Below are positions 26,307-35,498 of a stretch of DNA of 64,000 bases, one piece after another (positions within the stretch are counted from its first letter, which is position 1; each line of letters begins with the position of its first letter). The notes beneath the pieces were generated by a model. The model made no database searches. It had not been told where the DNA came from and saw only the letters and a list, made by a program, of their open reading frames with translations. Origin of the DNA: Moritella yayanosii (lineage in GTDB: Bacteria > Pseudomonadota > Gammaproteobacteria > Enterobacterales > Moritellaceae). The stretch lies in NCBI RefSeq assembly GCF_900465055.1, contig NZ_LS483250.1, forward strand, positions 3,472,001-3,536,000. The letters are read 5' to 3'. Position numbers and translations under genes: made by a program.

Positions 26307-28196
26307 ATGACTCAAGAATATAACGCGGGCTCGATTGAAGTCCTAAATGGTCTCGAACCAGTACGTCGTAGACCCGGTATGTATACCGACACAGTACGCC
26401 CTAATCACCTTGGCCAAGAAGTTATCGATAATAGTGTCGATGAAGCGTTAGCTGGTCATGCTCAGAGCATAACCGTTACCTTACATGCAGACCAATCGTT
26501 AGAAGTGAGCGATGATGGTCGTGGTATGCCAGTGGATATTCACCCTGTGGAAGGGGTGAGTGGTGTTGAGCTGATTTTATCTAAGTTACATGCGGGTGGT
26601 AAATTCTCGAACGATAGTTATCAATTCTCCGGTGGTCTACATGGGGTAGGTATTTCGGTGGTAAACGCATTATCGAAACGTATTGAAATCACTATTCGCC
26701 GGGGTGGCCAAATCTATCAAATCGCTTTTGAACATGGCGAAAAGGTGTCTGAATTAGAAGTGATTGGTACCATTGGCATTCGTACCACGGGTACCAAGGT
26801 CCATTTCTGGCCGGATCCGAGCTATTTTGATTCGGGTAATTTTTCCGCTAAACGCTTAGTACATAACTTACGCGCTAAAGCGGTATTGTGTCCTGGTTTA
26901 AGCATTAAGTTTGACGATAAAGTGAATAAAGAAAAACATGCCTGGTGTTTCGAAATGGGCCTGCAAGACTACTTAATGGAATCGTTGCAACAGTGGCCGA
27001 CAATACCTGAAGCGCCGTTTGTGGGCTGTTTTTATGCCAATCATGAAGCGGCTGACTGGGCGGTGATCTGGTTGCCTGAAGGCGGAGAGTCGGTGACCGA
27101 AAGTTATGTTAACTTGATCCCGACAGTGCTCGGTGGTACCCATGTTAATGGTTTACGTCAAGGTCTGCTCGATGCAATGCGTGAGTTCTGTGAATTTCGT
27201 AATTTATTGCCGCGTGGCGTGAAGTTAACTCCAGATGATATTTGGGACCGTTGCTCTTATATCTTGTCGGTTAAAATACAAGATCCACAATTTGCCGGAC
27301 AAACCAAAGAACGTTTGTCATCACGTCAGTGTGCTGCGTTTGTTTCTGGTGTGGTTAAAGATTCGTTTTCATTATGGTTAAACTCCAATACCGATCTGGC
27401 TGAGCTGCTGGCTGATTTGTGTATTAACAACGCGCAGAAACGCTTAAAAGCCAGTAAGAAAGTGGCGCGTAAGCGGGTGACCAGTGGTCCTGCATTACCG
27501 GGTAAATTAACCGATTGTTCGGGTCAAGACCCAATGCGTTCAGAACTGTTCTTAGTGGAAGGTGACTCTGCGGGAGGTTCTGCGAAACAAGCGCGTGATC
27601 GTGAGTTTCAAGCAGTCATGCCATTGCGCGGTAAGATCTTAAATACTTGGGAAGTTGATTCTGCCCAAGTACTTGCTTCAGAAGAAGTGCATAATATTTC
27701 TGTGGCGCTGGGTATTGACCCTGGCTCGGATGATATTTCCGGGTTACGTTATGGCAAAATCTGTATCTTAGCCGATGCCGACTCTGATGGTCTACACATT
27801 GCGACCTTGTTATGCGCCTTGTTCTATAAACATTTTAGAACCATGGTTGAAGCCGGACATGCGTTTGTGGCCATGCCGCCGTTATATCGTATCGATATCG
27901 GTAAAGAAGTGTTTTATGCATTAGATGAAGCCGAGAAAAATGGCATTCTCGATCGTATCGAAGCCGAGAAAAAACGCGGTAAAGTCAACGTGCAACGTTT
28001 TAAAGGACTGGGTGAAATGAATCCGTTACAATTGCGGGAAACTACCATGGATCCTAATACCCGCCGTTTAGTCCGTTTAACGATTGATGATGCAGACAAA
28101 ACATTCGCCATGATGGATATGCTACTTGCCAAAAAACGCGCTTCAGATCGCCGAGCTTGGTTAGAAGATAAAGGTAACATGCTCAGCGATAGCTAG
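26307..28196 (+). CDS. parE: DNA topoisomerase IV subunit B
   Basis: ATPase subunit of topoisomerase IV, which decatenates daughter chromosomes. The 629 residues match E. coli (630). The GHKL ATPase motifs are VIDNSVDEAL, SDDGRGMPVDIH and GGLHGVGISVVNALS; the TOPRIM motifs are EGDSAGGSAKQARD and DADSDGLHIATL; the C-terminal LGEMNPLQLRETTMDP segment is intact. It is 27 bases from yqiA and ends the nudF-cpdA-yqiA-parE group. Confidence 0.98.
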   Translation: MTQEYNAGSIEVLNGLEPVRRRPGMYTDTVRPNHLGQEVIDNSVDEALAGHAQSITVTLHADQSLEVSDDGRGMPVDIHPVEGVSGVELILSKLHAGGKFSNDSYQFSGGLHGVGISVVNALSKRIEITIRRGGQIYQIAFEHGEKVSELEVIGTIGIRTTGTKVHFWPDPSYFDSGNFSAKRLVHNLRAKAVLCPGLSIKFDDKVNKEKHAWCFEMGLQDYLMESLQQWPTIPEAPFVGCFYANHEAADWAVIWLPEGGESVTESYVNLIPTVLGGTHVNGLRQGLLDAMREFCEFRNLLPRGVKLTPDDIWDRCSYILSVKIQDPQFAGQTKERLSSRQCAAFVSGVVKDSFSLWLNSNTDLAELLADLCINNAQKRLKASKKVARKRVTSGPALPGKLTDCSGQDPMRSELFLVEGDSAGGSAKQARDREFQAVMPLRGKILNTWEVDSAQVLASEEVHNISVALGIDPGSDDISGLRYGKICILADADSDGLHIATLLCALFYKHFRTMVEAGHAFVAMPPLYRIDIGKEVFYALDEAEKNGILDRIEAEKKRGKVNVQRFKGLGEMNPLQLRETTMDPNTRRLVRLTIDDADKTFAMMDMLLAKKRASDRRAWLEDKGNMLSDS

Positions 28197-28227
28197 AGGA
28201 TAGTGTTAGCTAATATTATTGAAATAA

Positions 28228-28257
28228 AGAGCAATGTGATAATGGATGCATTGCTCT
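28228..28257 (+). terminator. 9-bp hairpin after parE
   Basis: AGAGCAATG (28228-28236) pairs with CATTGCTCT (28249-28257). A T-run begins about ten bases later (TGTTTTTTC). A weak or Rho-assisted terminator is plausible. Confidence 0.5.
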
Positions 28258-28345
28258 AAGTCCTTGCTGTTTTTTCTTTGTAAAACCAGCTAATTTACTT
28301 CTTTTTGATCATTATCAGTAAATGATAGATTAACATAACTAATTA

Positions 28346-28360
28346 TGAGAATTGTTATCA
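28346..28360 (+). promoter_or_regulatory. Fur box upstream of the iron transporter
   Basis: TGAGAATTGTTATCA matches the 7-1-7 Fur consensus TGATAATNATTATCA at 12 of the 14 specified positions. It lies about 85 bases before the substrate-binding protein gene of a ferric iron ABC transporter, so iron-dependent repression by Fur is expected. A related sequence, TGATCATTATCA, sits at 28306-28317. Confidence 0.8.
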
Positions 28361-28445
28361 TTTGCACTTGTGGAAAGTTTTATATTCTTATAAACTCCGC
28401 AGCATATTGTAAATTATGTAAACAATTCGTATTTAAGAGGTAAGG

Positions 28446-29465
28446 ATGAAAAAAGGAATATTTGGTTTATCTGTTTTGGCATTAACAACGTCACTCATGA
28501 GCGCTACGGCTGTTGCTGGTGAAGAAGTTAATATTTATTCAAATCGCCAAGCGAATTTGCTTAATCCGATCCTTGAACAATACACTAAAGATACTGGTGT
28601 GAAGGTTAACATTGTATTTGCCAAGAAAGGACTTGTAGATAGAATGAAACGTGAAGGTCGTTTATCAAAAGCTGATCTATTGCTAACCACTGATATCAGC
28701 CGCTTAGTTGAAGCTGTTGAAAGTGGTGTCACTCAGTCAGTCTCAAGCGACGTATTAGAAGATAACATTCCAGCGAAATACCGTGATCCAGATGGCGAAT
28801 GGTTTGCACTGACTACACGTGTTCGTAACATTTATACATCACGTGAAGTGTATGGCGACGTTGCTAATATCACTTATGAAGAACTTGCAGACCCTAAATA
28901 TAAAGGTCAAATCTGTATGCGTTCGGGTAAACACCCATACAACGTAGCACTTATCTCATCGATGATCTCGCATCACGGTGAAGCTGAAACTAAAGAATGG
29001 TTAGAAGGCGTGAAAGCTAACCTAGCACGTAAACCACAAGGTAACGATCGTGCACAAGTTAAAGCGATTAAAGAAGGCGTTTGTACTATTGCGCTTGGTA
29101 ACAGCTACTACTTAGGTAAAATGCTAAAAGATCCAAAACAAGTTGCTTGGGCTGAATCGGTTAACATTAACTTCCCTAACCAAGAAAACCACGGCGCGCA
29201 CGTGAACGTTTCTGGTATGGTATTAGCTAAATACGCACCGAACAAAGGTAACGCGGTTAAACTAATGGAATACCTATCTGGCGCGAAAGCACAAAAAATG
29301 TATGCTGAAGTTAACATGGAATACCCAGTTAAAGCCGGTATCAAAGCATCTGAGCTAGTTTCATCTTGGGGTGAATTTAACGCAGATTACATGCCTGTCG
29401 CAGAAATTGCAAAACATCGTAAAGCTGCACTAAGACTACTTGATGAAGTTAAGTTCGACTTGTAG
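28446..29465 (+). CDS. fbpA: ferric iron ABC transporter, periplasmic binding protein
   Basis: Binds Fe3+ in the periplasm for the FbpBC permease. The 339-residue precursor has a signal peptide (MKKGIFGLSVLALTTSLMSATAVA) followed by the FbpA/FutA opening EEVNIYSNRQANLLNPIL and the stretches LLLTTDISRLVEA, GNSYYLGKML and NFPNQENHGAHVNVSG, with paired tyrosines in the C-lobe expected to bind iron. A Fur box stands upstream and an attenuator-like hairpin separates it from fbpB, consistent with excess binding protein. FutA or AfuA names apply equally. Confidence 0.93.
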   Translation: MKKGIFGLSVLALTTSLMSATAVAGEEVNIYSNRQANLLNPILEQYTKDTGVKVNIVFAKKGLVDRMKREGRLSKADLLLTTDISRLVEAVESGVTQSVSSDVLEDNIPAKYRDPDGEWFALTTRVRNIYTSREVYGDVANITYEELADPKYKGQICMRSGKHPYNVALISSMISHHGEAETKEWLEGVKANLARKPQGNDRAQVKAIKEGVCTIALGNSYYLGKMLKDPKQVAWAESVNINFPNQENHGAHVNVSGMVLAKYAPNKGNAVKLMEYLSGAKAQKMYAEVNMEYPVKAGIKASELVSSWGEFNADYMPVAEIAKHRKAALRLLDEVKFDL

Positions 29466-29540
29466 AATACATATAGCCCTAAACTTGTTAGGGGTTAACA
29501 GTTGAAATTGCAACTTAATTGGTTGCCAATTGACTGATTT

Positions 29541-29578
29541 AAAGGTTGGTAAAGTTACGTTGTAACTCGCCAACCTTT
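29541..29578 (+). terminator. intercistronic hairpin between fbpA and fbpB
   Basis: AAAGGTTGG (29541-29549) pairs with CCAACCTTT (29570-29578), and an inner AGTTAC/GTAACT stem stacks inside. It is followed by only a short T-run, so some read-through into fbpB is expected. Such elements commonly set a high ratio of binding protein to permease. Confidence 0.7.
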
Positions 29579-29611
29579 TCGCGTATCTAAACAGGAGTTA
29601 TTTTTCCGTTC

Positions 29612-31243
29612 ATGAATCATAAGTTAGCCTTTTCTTGGCATTCTAGTAGTTGGTTTATTGCGATTATGTTAGCGCTACCTATTGCGGCATTGTTTTACCA
29701 AGCAATGGGTCCCAGCGCAGATGTTTTTCAACACCTTATTGATACCGTTCTCCTCGATTATGTTCAAAATACCCTGATCCTTGTTTTTCTGGTTTGTTTA
29801 ATCAGCTGTATTATTGCTTTGCCTGCTGCTTGGCTTATTGCCATGTGTGATTTTCCCGGCCGCAAAAGCTTACAATGGGCGCTGATGTTACCGATGGCGA
29901 TGCCTGCTTATATCGTGGCTTATATTTATACTGATATGTTTGATTATGCTGGGCCGGTACAAATTGCTTTACGCGCTGTATTTGGTTGGGAAAGTACCCG
30001 TGATTATTGGTTCTTTGATATTCGAACCATACCCGGTGCCGCCACGGTGTTAGCGTTGGTGTTATATCCTTATCTTTATTTGTTAGCCCGTACTTCATTT
30101 CTGGAACAATCAACCAGTCTTATCCAAGCTAGCCGTATGTTGGGCAGTTCCGCATTGTCGAGTTGTTTACGGGTATCGTTGCCCCTTGCGCGTCCTGCTA
30201 TTGCTGTCGGCTTATCGCTGATCGCGATGGAAACGGTGGCTGATTTTGCCACGGTGAATTACTTTGCGGTAAATACGCTGACGACAGCAGTTTACGATAC
30301 TTGGATCGGCCACGGCAGTTTAACAGCCGCCGCACAATTGTCGGTGATGACATTATCGGTGATCTTATTATTTGTTGGTTTAGAGCGCTTCGCTCGGCGT
30401 AAACAGCAAGTGTTTCAAAAAAGCATGCTGCATGAACAAGAGGTACGTTATCAATTAGTTGGTGCGGCGAAATACGTGGCGATGGCTTGGTGTTGGTTAT
30501 TAGTGTTTGCTGGTTTCTTATTACCGTTTGCGGTATTAGTTAATTATGCATGGCATTACTTTGCCGAGTCTTGGACGGAAGCGTTTTTTCAATACAGCGC
30601 CAACAGTTTAATTCTGGCGCTGGTCGTGGCGAGCTTAGCGGTTCTCTGCGCAATATTACTGGGTTTATATCGTCGTTTAGTCGGCACTAAATATGCGGTG
30701 ATCCCGGCTCGTATTAGCACCATGGGTTATGCGTTGCCTGGCACGGTATTAGCTATTGGTATCATTATTCCGTTGACCTCGGCTGATTTTTTATTAAATG
30801 ACTTAACGGAATTATTATGGGACTGGACACCCGGTCTGGTCTTTACCGGTACGACCTTTGCGCTTATTTTTGCTTATCTGATTCGTTTTTCAGCTATTGC
30901 AGTTGGCTCGATAGAAAGCAGTATTGATAAAATATCGCCGTCGTTAGATATGGTGGCGCGTACGTTAGGACACAGTCCCAATAGTATGGTCCGTAAAGTA
31001 CATATTCCATTGATCCGTAAAGGGGTATTAGCGGCGTTTTTATTAGTCTTCATTGAGTCAATGAAAGAACTGCCTACTGCCTTGTTATTACGTCCATTTA
31101 ATTATGAAACACTCGCCACTTATGTGTACCAGTTCGCGTCTGATGAAATGTTAGAACAGGCTGCTCTGGCGGCAATTGTGATCGTGTTAGTTGGATTGAT
31201 CCCGCTTATTTTCTTGAACCGTTCTTTGGAGCAACAGCACTGA
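29612..31243 (+). CDS. fbpB: ferric iron ABC transporter, permease
   Basis: A 543-residue inner-membrane permease with about twelve transmembrane helices in two homologous halves, each with the binding-protein-dependent transport EAA loop: ASRMLGSSALSSCLRVSLPLARPA near residue 175 and VARTLGHSPNSMVRKVHIPLIRKG near 455 (given as regions). This fused two-domain layout is typical of FbpB/SfuB. The stop overlaps the fbpC start by one base (TGATG), implying coupled translation. Confidence 0.95.
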   Translation: MNHKLAFSWHSSSWFIAIMLALPIAALFYQAMGPSADVFQHLIDTVLLDYVQNTLILVFLVCLISCIIALPAAWLIAMCDFPGRKSLQWALMLPMAMPAYIVAYIYTDMFDYAGPVQIALRAVFGWESTRDYWFFDIRTIPGAATVLALVLYPYLYLLARTSFLEQSTSLIQASRMLGSSALSSCLRVSLPLARPAIAVGLSLIAMETVADFATVNYFAVNTLTTAVYDTWIGHGSLTAAAQLSVMTLSVILLFVGLERFARRKQQVFQKSMLHEQEVRYQLVGAAKYVAMAWCWLLVFAGFLLPFAVLVNYAWHYFAESWTEAFFQYSANSLILALVVASLAVLCAILLGLYRRLVGTKYAVIPARISTMGYALPGTVLAIGIIIPLTSADFLLNDLTELLWDWTPGLVFTGTTFALIFAYLIRFSAIAVGSIESSIDKISPSLDMVARTLGHSPNSMVRKVHIPLIRKGVLAAFLLVFIESMKELPTALLLRPFNYETLATYVYQFASDEMLEQAALAAIVIVLVGLIPLIFLNRSLEQQH

Positions 31244-32301
31244 TGACGACATCTTCTTCACTTGCTTTACGTATTTCAGATTTACATTGTAGTTATGCTG
31301 GCGTTGATATTTTAACAGGACTGGATCTGGATTTAGGTAAAAATGAAATCCTGTGTCTATTAGGACCAAGTGGCTGTGGTAAAACCACCACGTTAAAATT
31401 GATTGCCGGGTTATTACCACCAACCCAAGGCAGTATTGAGATTAATGGTCAAGTGGTTGACAATAGCGAGCTGAATGTCGCGCCTGAAAAGCGTAACGTC
31501 GGGATGATTTTTCAGGACTATGCGCTATTTCCACATTTAACCGTGACTGATAATGTGTTATTCAGCCAATATAAGCAAACTAAAGCCAAGCAAAAAGAGA
31601 CGCTGGATAATGTGCTGAAATTAGTCAATTTGACCGAGTTTGCTGACCGTTATCCACATCAACTATCCGGTGGACAGCAACAGCGGGTAGCGATTGCCCG
31701 CGCTTTAGCCAATTCACCAGAGTTGCTATTATTGGACGAACCTTTCTCTAATATTGATAGCCAAGTACGCCATCACTTGATTGAAGAGATGCGCGCTTTA
31801 CTTAAATCGCATAACATGAGCGCTATTTTTGTTACCCACAGCAAAGAAGAAGCATTTGCTTTTGCCGACCGGTTAGCTGTTTTCCATCAGGGTAAAATTG
31901 AGCAGCTCGGCACGCCAAGTGAGTTATATAACCGACCTGCTACGCGCTTTGTGGCTGACTTCCTTGGCAAGGTTAACTATTTAGATGCGGTAGTATTAGA
32001 TGAATACAGTGTCAGCACCGCATTGGGTGTTATTAGCGGTAAGCAAAAATTAACGGTGACGGTTGGTGCGCATAAATTGTTAGCAATACGACCACAGCAA
32101 TTAAAATTAGCGCTCACCGAGCAGGGGAGTGCGACGATCACGCAACAACAGTTCTTAGGGATGACCACGCATTGCACTATTACTTTAGCGGAAGAGCCCG
32201 CAATCGAATTATCGGTATCAATGCAACAGCCAATGGTGATTGGTGATGTGGTGAGTGTCACGGTTGACAGCCATGATTTGGTGTTATTTGATCGCGATTA
32301 A
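31243..32301 (+). CDS. fbpC: ferric iron ABC transporter, ATP-binding protein
   Basis: Powers ferric iron import with FbpA and FbpB. The 352-residue protein has Walker A GPSGCGKTT, the Q-loop MIFQDYALFPHLTV, the ABC signature [15 protein letters not shown], Walker B LLLLDEPFSNID and the H-loop FVTHSKEEA. The C-terminal TOBE-like domain (residues about 240-350) fits the FbpC/PotA class. It is the last gene of the operon. Confidence 0.95.
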   Translation: MTTSSSLALRISDLHCSYAGVDILTGLDLDLGKNEILCLLGPSGCGKTTTLKLIAGLLPPTQGSIEINGQVVDNSELNVAPEKRNVGMIFQDYALFPHLTVTDNVLFSQYKQTKAKQKETLDNVLKLVNLTEFADRYPHQLSGGQQQRVAIARALANSPELLLLDEPFSNIDSQVRHHLIEEMRALLKSHNMSAIFVTHSKEEAFAFADRLAVFHQGKIEQLGTPSELYNRPATRFVADFLGKVNYLDAVVLDEYSVSTALGVISGKQKLTVTVGAHKLLAIRPQQLKLALTEQGSATITQQQFLGMTTHCTITLAEEPAIELSVSMQQPMVIGDVVSVTVDSHDLVLFDRD

Positions 32302-32382
32302 CCGTTAATGATGCATCAATGGTGATGTTTGGCGTGATACAACTCAGCGCCAAACATAGTCAGTAATACGCTAGTTTTACCG

Positions 32383-32844
32383 CTAGAGATACTCAAACAA
32401 CTCTTTTACTGCACTATCTACGTCGGCAATAATGCGGGTGCTGGTCGGGGTAATGAAAATAGTATCATCGCCCGCAATGGTGCCTAAAATACCTTCTGTA
32501 CGGCCTAATGAATCTAATAAGCGAGCGATCAATTGCGCTGAGCCGGGGCTGGTTTGGATCACAATAAGGCTTTCATTATGGCTAATATCTAATACTAGGC
32601 TTTTTAATTGGCTGCTAATGGTAGGCACGCCTAACTCTGCGGGTAAGCAATATACCATTTCATCTTTGGCATTGCGGGTGCGTACTGCACCAAATTTACT
32701 CAGCATTCTTGAGACTTTTGATTGATTGACACTATCAAAGCCTTGTTCCTTTAGTGCATCAACAATCTCGCCTTGCGATCCAAGATGCTCTTCTTTCAAT
32801 AATCCTTTAAATGCTTTTACTAACAGATCTTGTTTTTCACTCAT
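32383..32844 (-). CDS. argR: arginine repressor ArgR
   Basis: Hexameric transcriptional regulator that binds ARG boxes when arginine is present. The start at 32844 gives 153 residues (156 in E. coli) and has GGTAA upstream; an ATG at 32856 would add four residues. The N-terminal winged helix contains [34 protein letters not shown] (region 26-60), and the C-terminal core has [23 protein letters not shown] and [10 protein letters not shown] with the arginine-binding aspartates. It is divergent from artP, with ARG-box-like sites in the shared intergenic region. Confidence 0.97.
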   Translation of the reverse strand: MSEKQDLLVKAFKGLLKEEHLGSQGEIVDALKEQGFDSVNQSKVSRMLSKFGAVRTRNAKDEMVYCLPAELGVPTISSQLKSLVLDISHNESLIVIQTSPGSAQLIARLLDSLGRTEGILGTIAGDDTIFITPTSTRIIADVDSAVKELFEYL

Positions 32845-33003
32845 TTTTGTTACCATGTCAGTTGATTCATCTATAATTCAAGCTGCAAATGTTAAATTCA
32901 ATCCGACTTTATAATGAAACCTTAGCTAACGTTATAGCTTGTTCATAAAGCCAGTTACTAAGTCATTCAAGTGAATAGCAAATGAACTTGACGCGTGATG
33001 AAC

Positions 33004-33159
33004 TGAATAATTATGCATATGATACCAGCAGGGTATATTTGTATCTAGCTTATTTGGTTAATTCGATAAATTTGCATAAAAACATCATCAAAGTGAATGT
33101 TTATGTTGATTTTGCAGTTTATTCGGTTATTATACTCGCATCTAGTGAAATTATATTCA
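33004..33159 (+). promoter_or_regulatory. cluster of ARG-box-like ArgR operators upstream of artP
   Basis: Against the core TGAATNNNNATTCA, matches are TGAATAATTATGCA (33004-33017) and TGAAATTATATTCA (33146-33159), each with one mismatch, and weaker TGCATAAAAACATC (33073-33086) and TGAATGTTTATGTT (33094-33107). The two weaker sites are exactly 21 bases apart, the usual spacing of paired ARG boxes. A TATACT at 33131-33136 could be the -10 of the artP promoter, between operators. The 311-base gap between argR and artP holds nothing else I can identify. Confidence 0.65.
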
Positions 33160-33168
33160 GTTACCATT

Positions 33169-33909
33169 ATGAGCATCGAACTAAAAAACATCTGTAAATC
33201 TTGGGGTCAACTGGATGTATTACAAAACATCGACCTTAAATGTGCGAAAGGCGAAACCTTAGTGCTGCTTGGTCCAAGCGGTGCTGGTAAGAGCTCTTTG
33301 TTGCGCATACTTAATTTACTTGATACACCCGATAATGGCTCTATCAGTATTGCGGGTGAAACATTTGATTTTTCGGGCAAACTTAATGATAAACAATTAG
33401 CTAAGCGCAGCCAGATGTTAAGACGAAAAGTAGGTATGGTATTTCAACAATACAACCTATGGCCGCATATGTCGGTGATGGATAACTTAATTGAAGCGCC
33501 CGTTAAGATTTTAAAGCAAACCAAACAACACGCTCGTGAAGAGGCCATGAAGATCCTTGAGCAATTACAACTAACTGATAAAGTTTATGTATTTCCATTA
33601 GCATTATCAGGTGGTCAACAGCAACGTGTCGCAATTGCACGTGCTTTAATGATGAAACCAGAAGTATTGTTATTTGATGAACCAACTGCAGCGTTAGATC
33701 CAGAGGTAACGAATCAAGTGGCTAAGATCATTAAATCACTGGCAAGTACCGGTATTACCCAGGTTGTGGTTACGCACGAAGTGGATTTCGCGCGTAAAGT
33801 CGCGAGTCAAGTTTGTTATCTTGAAAACGGTGAAATTGTTGAATTTGGTGGTGCTGAGCACTTCCAGCAACCACAAACGCCGCAATTTACAAATTATTTA
33901 AAACATTAG
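33169..33909 (+). CDS. artP: arginine ABC transporter ATP-binding protein ArtP
   Basis: The ATPase of the ArtPIQM arginine importer. From the ATG at 33169 ([12 protein letters not shown]) it has 246 residues (242 in E. coli); the open frame reaches back to 33097, but that part overlaps the operator region. Walker A is GPSGAGKSS, the Q-loop region is [11 protein letters not shown], the signature is [15 protein letters not shown], Walker B is [12 protein letters not shown] and the H-loop is VVTHEV. First gene of artP-I-Q-M, presumably repressed by the adjacent ArgR. Confidence 0.95.
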   Translation: MSIELKNICKSWGQLDVLQNIDLKCAKGETLVLLGPSGAGKSSLLRILNLLDTPDNGSISIAGETFDFSGKLNDKQLAKRSQMLRRKVGMVFQQYNLWPHMSVMDNLIEAPVKILKQTKQHAREEAMKILEQLQLTDKVYVFPLALSGGQQQRVAIARALMMKPEVLLFDEPTAALDPEVTNQVAKIIKSLASTGITQVVVTHEVDFARKVASQVCYLENGEIVEFGGAEHFQQPQTPQFTNYLKH

Positions 33910-33940
33910 ATTATTTAAATATTAGGAATAGGTCGACTAA

Positions 33941-34684
33941 ATGAAAAAATTACTCACAGTATTAATTCTAATTTCAGCAGCGGCACAAGTAACAGCGGCA
34001 GAACAAATCAAATTCGTCACTGAAGCAACCTATCCGCCGTTTGAAATGATGGATGAAAACAACGAATTTCAAGGTTTTGATATTGATATCGCGCGCGCAG
34101 TTTGTACTGAATTAAAAGCGGAATGTAGTTTTGCTAACCAATCATTTGATAGTCTGATCCCAAGCTTAAAATTCCGTCGTTATGATGCAGCTATTGCGGC
34201 CATGGACGTAACGCCAGCACGTAAAAAGCAAGTTGATTTCTCTGATATTTATTATGAAAACTCAGCGGTACTGGTGGCTGAAAAAGGTAAATATAATGTT
34301 GTTGCTGATTTGTCCGGTAAAGCAGTCGGGGTACAAAATGGTACATCTCACCAAGCTTATATGACAGAAACATATGCCGATGAAAAAGTATTGTTACTTA
34401 ATTTCCCCTCGTACCAAAAAGCGTTTTTAGACCTTAAAAATGGTCGTATCAATGGGGTATTCGCAGATTCTGCAGTGGCGCACGATTGGTTGAGCAAACA
34501 CAGTGGCGGTAACTATGAAACAGTGGGTAAAGCCGTGACTGACGAGAAATACTTTGGTGCTGGTTTTGCTATCGCAGTACGTAAAGGTAACGCTGAATTA
34601 TTGGCTAAACTGAACAAAGGTTTGCAAGCAATTAAAGCGAACGGTACTTACGATAAAATTTACGCAAAATACTTTGCTAAATAA
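33941..34684 (+). CDS. artI: arginine ABC transporter periplasmic binding protein (ArtI/ArtJ)
   Basis: A 247-residue precursor with signal peptide MKKLLTVLILISAAAQVTAA and a family-3 solute-binding fold. The ligand-binding opening IKFVTEATYPPFEMMDENN, GFDIDIARAVC, RYDAAIAAMDVTPARKKQVDFS and the later VGVQNGTSHQAY are characteristic of ArtI, ArtJ and related lysine/arginine/ornithine binding proteins. The sequence does not distinguish ArtI from ArtJ. It lies 31 bases after artP and before a hairpin that may raise its expression above artQM. Confidence 0.9.
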   Translation: MKKLLTVLILISAAAQVTAAEQIKFVTEATYPPFEMMDENNEFQGFDIDIARAVCTELKAECSFANQSFDSLIPSLKFRRYDAAIAAMDVTPARKKQVDFSDIYYENSAVLVAEKGKYNVVADLSGKAVGVQNGTSHQAYMTETYADEKVLLLNFPSYQKAFLDLKNGRINGVFADSAVAHDWLSKHSGGNYETVGKAVTDEKYFGAGFAIAVRKGNAELLAKLNKGLQAIKANGTYDKIYAKYFAK

Positions 34685-34779
34685 AAAATAACAACAATGT
34701 TTAATCTCGACCTGCGTTGCAGTGCAATATCAGGGAATTACCGCCAATTTATTGTGGTAATGAGAGAATTCATTTAAAG

Positions 34780-34802
34780 GTGCCTTTTAGGGGCACTTTT
34801 TT
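34780..34802 (+). terminator. partial terminator between artI and artQ
   Basis: GTGCC (34780-34784) pairs with GGCAC (34792-34796), followed by six T. A short but classical hairpin-T-run within the operon, 22 bases before artQ. Confidence 0.65.
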
Positions 34803-34823
34803 GTTTTTACGTCCGGAGTTTTT

Positions 34824-35498
34824 ATGGATCTTTTGCAGCTTCAATTATTATTGGATGCAACAAAAATCACCCTTGGCCTTGCACTAACATCCTTGCTGGT
34901 TGGCTTGGTTCTCGCTATTTTATTCTGTGTTGCAGAAATGCAAAAGAACCCACTTATTGCCAAGCCGATTAGTTTTTTCGTGACCGTGTTACGTGGTTTA
35001 CCGGAGATATTGATCGTATTTTTCATTTTCTTCGGTGGCACCCATATCCTGTTTTTATTAACCGATGAGTATTATGACATCAGTCCGTTCTGGAGTGGTG
35101 TAGTAGCACTGTCGCTTATCTTTGCTTCTTATGCTTCGCAAACGTTACGCGCGGCCATTCAATCAGTACCTAAAGGCCAGCAACAAGGCGCGCAAGCATT
35201 GGGTATGGGGCCAGTGCGTTGTTTCTTGCGTATTACCTTGCCGCAAGCATGGCGTTTGGCCTTACCGGGGTTAGGCAATCAATGGATGGTACTGCTAAAA
35301 GATACCGCGTTAGTCTCCCTGATTGGGGTAACTGAGTTGATGAAACAAGCGGATTTATTATCCGGTAGTACCTATAAGCCCTTTACTTTTTTGGTGGCGG
35401 CTGCGGCGATTTACCTGATTATTACTTTGATTAGTCAATGGTTGTTAAAGCACCTTGATAATTACATTAACCGTTTTGATGCCGGAGTAGCAATATGA
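34824..35498 (+). CDS. artQ: arginine ABC transporter permease ArtQ
   Basis: A 224-residue HisM/ArtQ-type membrane permease with about five hydrophobic helices. The EAA loop is seen as GAQALGMGPVRCFLRITLPQAWRLALPG (residues about 127-154, given as a region), following FFVTVLRGLPEIL near residue 50. Its end overlaps the artM start by four bases (ATGA), so translation is coupled. Together with ArtM it forms the channel of the arginine importer. Confidence 0.93.
   Translation: MDLLQLQLLLDATKITLGLALTSLLVGLVLAILFCVAEMQKNPLIAKPISFFVTVLRGLPEILIVFFIFFGGTHILFLLTDEYYDISPFWSGVVALSLIFASYASQTLRAAIQSVPKGQQQGAQALGMGPVRCFLRITLPQAWRLALPGLGNQWMVLLKDTALVSLIGVTELMKQADLLSGSTYKPFTFLVAAAAIYLIITLISQWLLKHLDNYINRFDAGVAI

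Noticed and set aside
33097-33168. Upstream extension of artP
   Set aside because: It covers the promoter and ArgR operator region; ArtP homologues begin at MSI-(E/Q)-L.
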